The position numbers and the translations under genes are program-made. DNA of 64,000 nucleotides from Lytechinus pictus. Lineage: Eukaryota; Echinodermata; Echinoidea; Temnopleuroida; Toxopneustidae. The stretch lies in the NCBI RefSeq assembly GCF_037042905.1, contig NC_087257.1, positions 27,651,501 to 27,715,500 of the forward strand, given 5' to 3'. This document shows positions 62,040-64,000 of the stretch, piece by piece (the first letter of the stretch is position 1; the number at the start of each line of letters is the position of its first letter). The notes beneath the pieces were generated by a model. The model was not told the origin of the DNA, searched no databases, and was given only the letters and a program-made list of their open reading frames with translations.

Positions 62040-62265
62040 ATTGTGCAACCCGTAATTTTTTTAGGAGACAAAATGCCCTTCATAATTATGTGAGTGATGA
62101 CTATTTTCGACAAGTATGCATCCCGTAAATATCTGAATCCGCCGCCTGTTGAGCGTTGAATTGGCTGAAAATTTTCTGGACACTTTTTTTCTGTCTTTCT
62201 GAACCATTTTGGGAATATTGTATGCTCCAGCTGACGCAACGGCTTTCAAACCCTATAGTTAAGCA

Positions 62266-62933
62266 GTGGTCACACCGCCAGAACTTTGCTTCAGCGGTCC
62301 TTGAACGGTAGAGAGAGGGGGTCAAATTTCGACAACGCTCGTCACCGCGCGCAAAATGGGTGCACCGCTGAAGCCGGCGTTGCTTTAGTGTTGGTTTAAC
62401 GATAGCGAGTGGTAGCGAGCGTTGGTTTAGCGGTGACACCTCCATACCAACGCCAAACCAAAGTTCATCACCGCAATGGATCGCTGCTTCAACGCCCGAC
62501 ATCAGTAATCCCGTGTACGCTCGTAAAATGCATAGAACCGCTCTACCAAAGTTTGTGAAACGTTTAATCACCGCAGCGGTGGTCTAGCTTTCAAGATTTA
62601 TTGCACTAGACGCAAGTTAGTGGACCCACGCGTCCACTTATACTTGCGTCTAGCGGTGCCAATCTTTGACTGGGCGTTGTTGGAGCGTGGGATAACTTTG
62701 CGGGAGCGGGACATTGCCCGCTCCTCACCGCTCGCAATATTTTGTGCAGCTCAAAACTTTCGGAGCGGTAGGGGGGACCATCAGCGGTGGCCAAACGTAC
62801 GGCGTTGCCTTAACCTAACGGTGGCCAACTTCTGTTAAACGGTGGTGAACGGTAACAAGCGGTCAAGATTTTTTGTTCACCGCTCCAGGACCGCTCCAGC
62901 AAAGTTCTGGCGGCGTGACCACTACTTTACCCA
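62266..62933. mobile_element. TIR element of about 670 bp, ends GTGGTCACACCGCCAGAAC
   Basis: Left end CAGTGGTCACACCGCCAGAA and then CTTTGCT; right end, inverted, AGTGGTCACGCCGCCAGAAC and then TTTGCT. The interior is rich in AGCGGT/ACCGCT words and GC-richer than its surroundings. No transposase. The open frames here (62101-62571 and others) are repeat-derived. Confidence 0.75.
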
Positions 62934-63719
62934 TAACGTGACCATACTTTGTACATAACCTCCATTACATCATTTGCCACCACAATCTCGCAGGTGATCG
63001 AAAAATGCATGTCATGAAAAGGAAACGCGAATCACTGTACTATACCAACTATCAGTATACATGTATATTGCGAGTTTATTGTTTTAAATATGTATTCAAT
63101 TTCCATTCTCTGCAAGATATGAAAAACTGAAAACCACGTAATGACCTCAATCGGATGGTCTTGCATCACTGACCATATTATACCCCCAAATAAACAGGAA
63201 ATAACAGGCCTGCTATCAGGCAATAGTATGCAGCCCTCATTAGCCGTTCAGACAATATGCAGTATTCATGTTCCGTGCCTACCCGCGAAAAATATCCCCT
63301 TTTCTTCGGGTTTTTTTTTTTGCGGATGCTGTCCACTTTCCAATGGCATGACATTTCAACATGCTGCATGGGCCATTCCTATATGACATAAACTTCCAAA
63401 AGACATCCGCAATATTTCTTGTCTCATCACTTTCAAAAGTTCTCTGAAAACCTGGTTGTTTACACAGTCAAGCTTTTATCATCCCCCTTTCTATATAGGT
63501 TTCCATTTTCTTCTTCTTTTCTTTATTGCGCCATGTAATGAGCATCGTTTTATGATGGATACCGGTGCATTACAAAGGTTCATAATATGACCCCCCCTCC
63601 GATGAATTTAACATAGAAACCAACATGTGCGCCGAATTTCCTCAATTTAGGGGTCCTGCATGTACATAGGTGGCGCCGCATGGGAGGAAGTAGGAGGACA
63701 GCCTTGTGATGTTCAAGTG

Positions 63720-63960
63720 GTCTGAGGAAACGAGATGAAGAGGAAAATAGCGAAAATGAAAGGAGAACATGAAGGAGGAGGAGTAGGAAAAAGAAGAGGA
63801 AGAGAGTGAAGAAGGAGAAGAAGAGAGGGAAGGAGAAGAAGAAGAACAAGAAGAAGAAGAAGAAGAAGAGGAGGAGGAGGAAGAAGAAGAAGAAGAAGAA
63901 GAAGAAGAAAAAAAGGAGAAAACGAAGAAGAGAAGGAGGATGAAGAAACACCAGAATACG
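63720..63960. repeat. Purine-rich GAA/GGA repeat
   Basis: About 230 bp of interrupted GAA, GGA and GAAA, all purine on the plus strand. Long poly-Leu/Phe frames on the minus strand are artefacts. Confidence 0.9.
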
Positions 63961-64000
63961 TAGCATTGCTTCTTAGAAAAATGATGTCAAGATTCTTCAT

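Noticed and set aside
62101-62571. 156-codon minus-strand frame
   Set aside because: Lies within a non-autonomous TIR element made of AGCGGT-type words, with no family motif.

Overview
The window is eukaryotic, intron-rich DNA from a marine deuterostome. The best guess is an echinoderm, probably a sea urchin, judging from the two gene families, the tRNA-derived SINEs that end in a GCGCTATATAAATG tail plus ATT repeats, and the many foldback and TIR elements. This placement is inference. There is no bacterial or viral coding architecture. Nearly all open reading frames over 60 codons are non-coding shadows or simple-repeat translations; the real genes were read exon by exon from splice sites and protein family motifs.

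Two protein-coding genes can be reconstructed. (1) An angiotensin-converting-enzyme-like (ACE, M2 zinc peptidase) gene has 13 coding exons that join in phase into a single-domain 655-residue protein. Exons 1-4 lie on the minus strand (11822 down to 7028), but exons 5-13 lie on the plus strand (21677 to 28406). Exon 4 ends in phase 1 exactly where exon 5 begins, with no residue missing or duplicated. The gene therefore appears to be cut by an inversion, either a real rearrangement or an assembly error. Two copies of a long terminal-inverted-repeat element (514-4142 and 13721-16360) flank the inverted block and are natural breakpoints. The protein keeps the zinc site but has unusual substrate-pocket residues and ends in a GPI-anchor-like hydrophobic tail. 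(2) A complete integrin beta subunit gene has 22 coding exons on the minus strand (59962 down to 34303) and encodes 806 residues: signal peptide, PSI, hybrid and beta-I domains, I-EGF modules, beta-tail, transmembrane helix and a talin-binding tail. Its beta-I domain lacks the adjacent aspartates that form the ADMIDAS metal site. The two genes converge tail to tail, with about 5.9 kb between their stop codons.

Layout: 1-4142 repeats (a 472-bp repeat, then large TIR element copy 1 with an internal palindrome); 4143-7027 repeats; 7028-11822 ACE exons 4 to 1 (minus), with a GGCGCCCC array and a perfect foldback in the introns; 11823-21676 repeat-dense, including TIR element copy 2, periodic GCGAGCGCGAAGCGCGAGC repeats and a dimeric 640-bp repeat; 21677-28406 ACE exons 5 to 13 (plus); 28407-34302 3' flanks with MITEs and SINEs; 34303-59989 integrin beta, with SINEs, Penelope-like retroelement fragments and a roughly 620-bp AGT microsatellite in introns; 59990-64000 upstream region of the integrin with TIR elements and a purine-rich repeat at the end.

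The two genes are not obviously linked in function: one is a cell-surface or secreted peptidase, the other an adhesion receptor. All family assignments rest on motif recognition by eye, without database searches.
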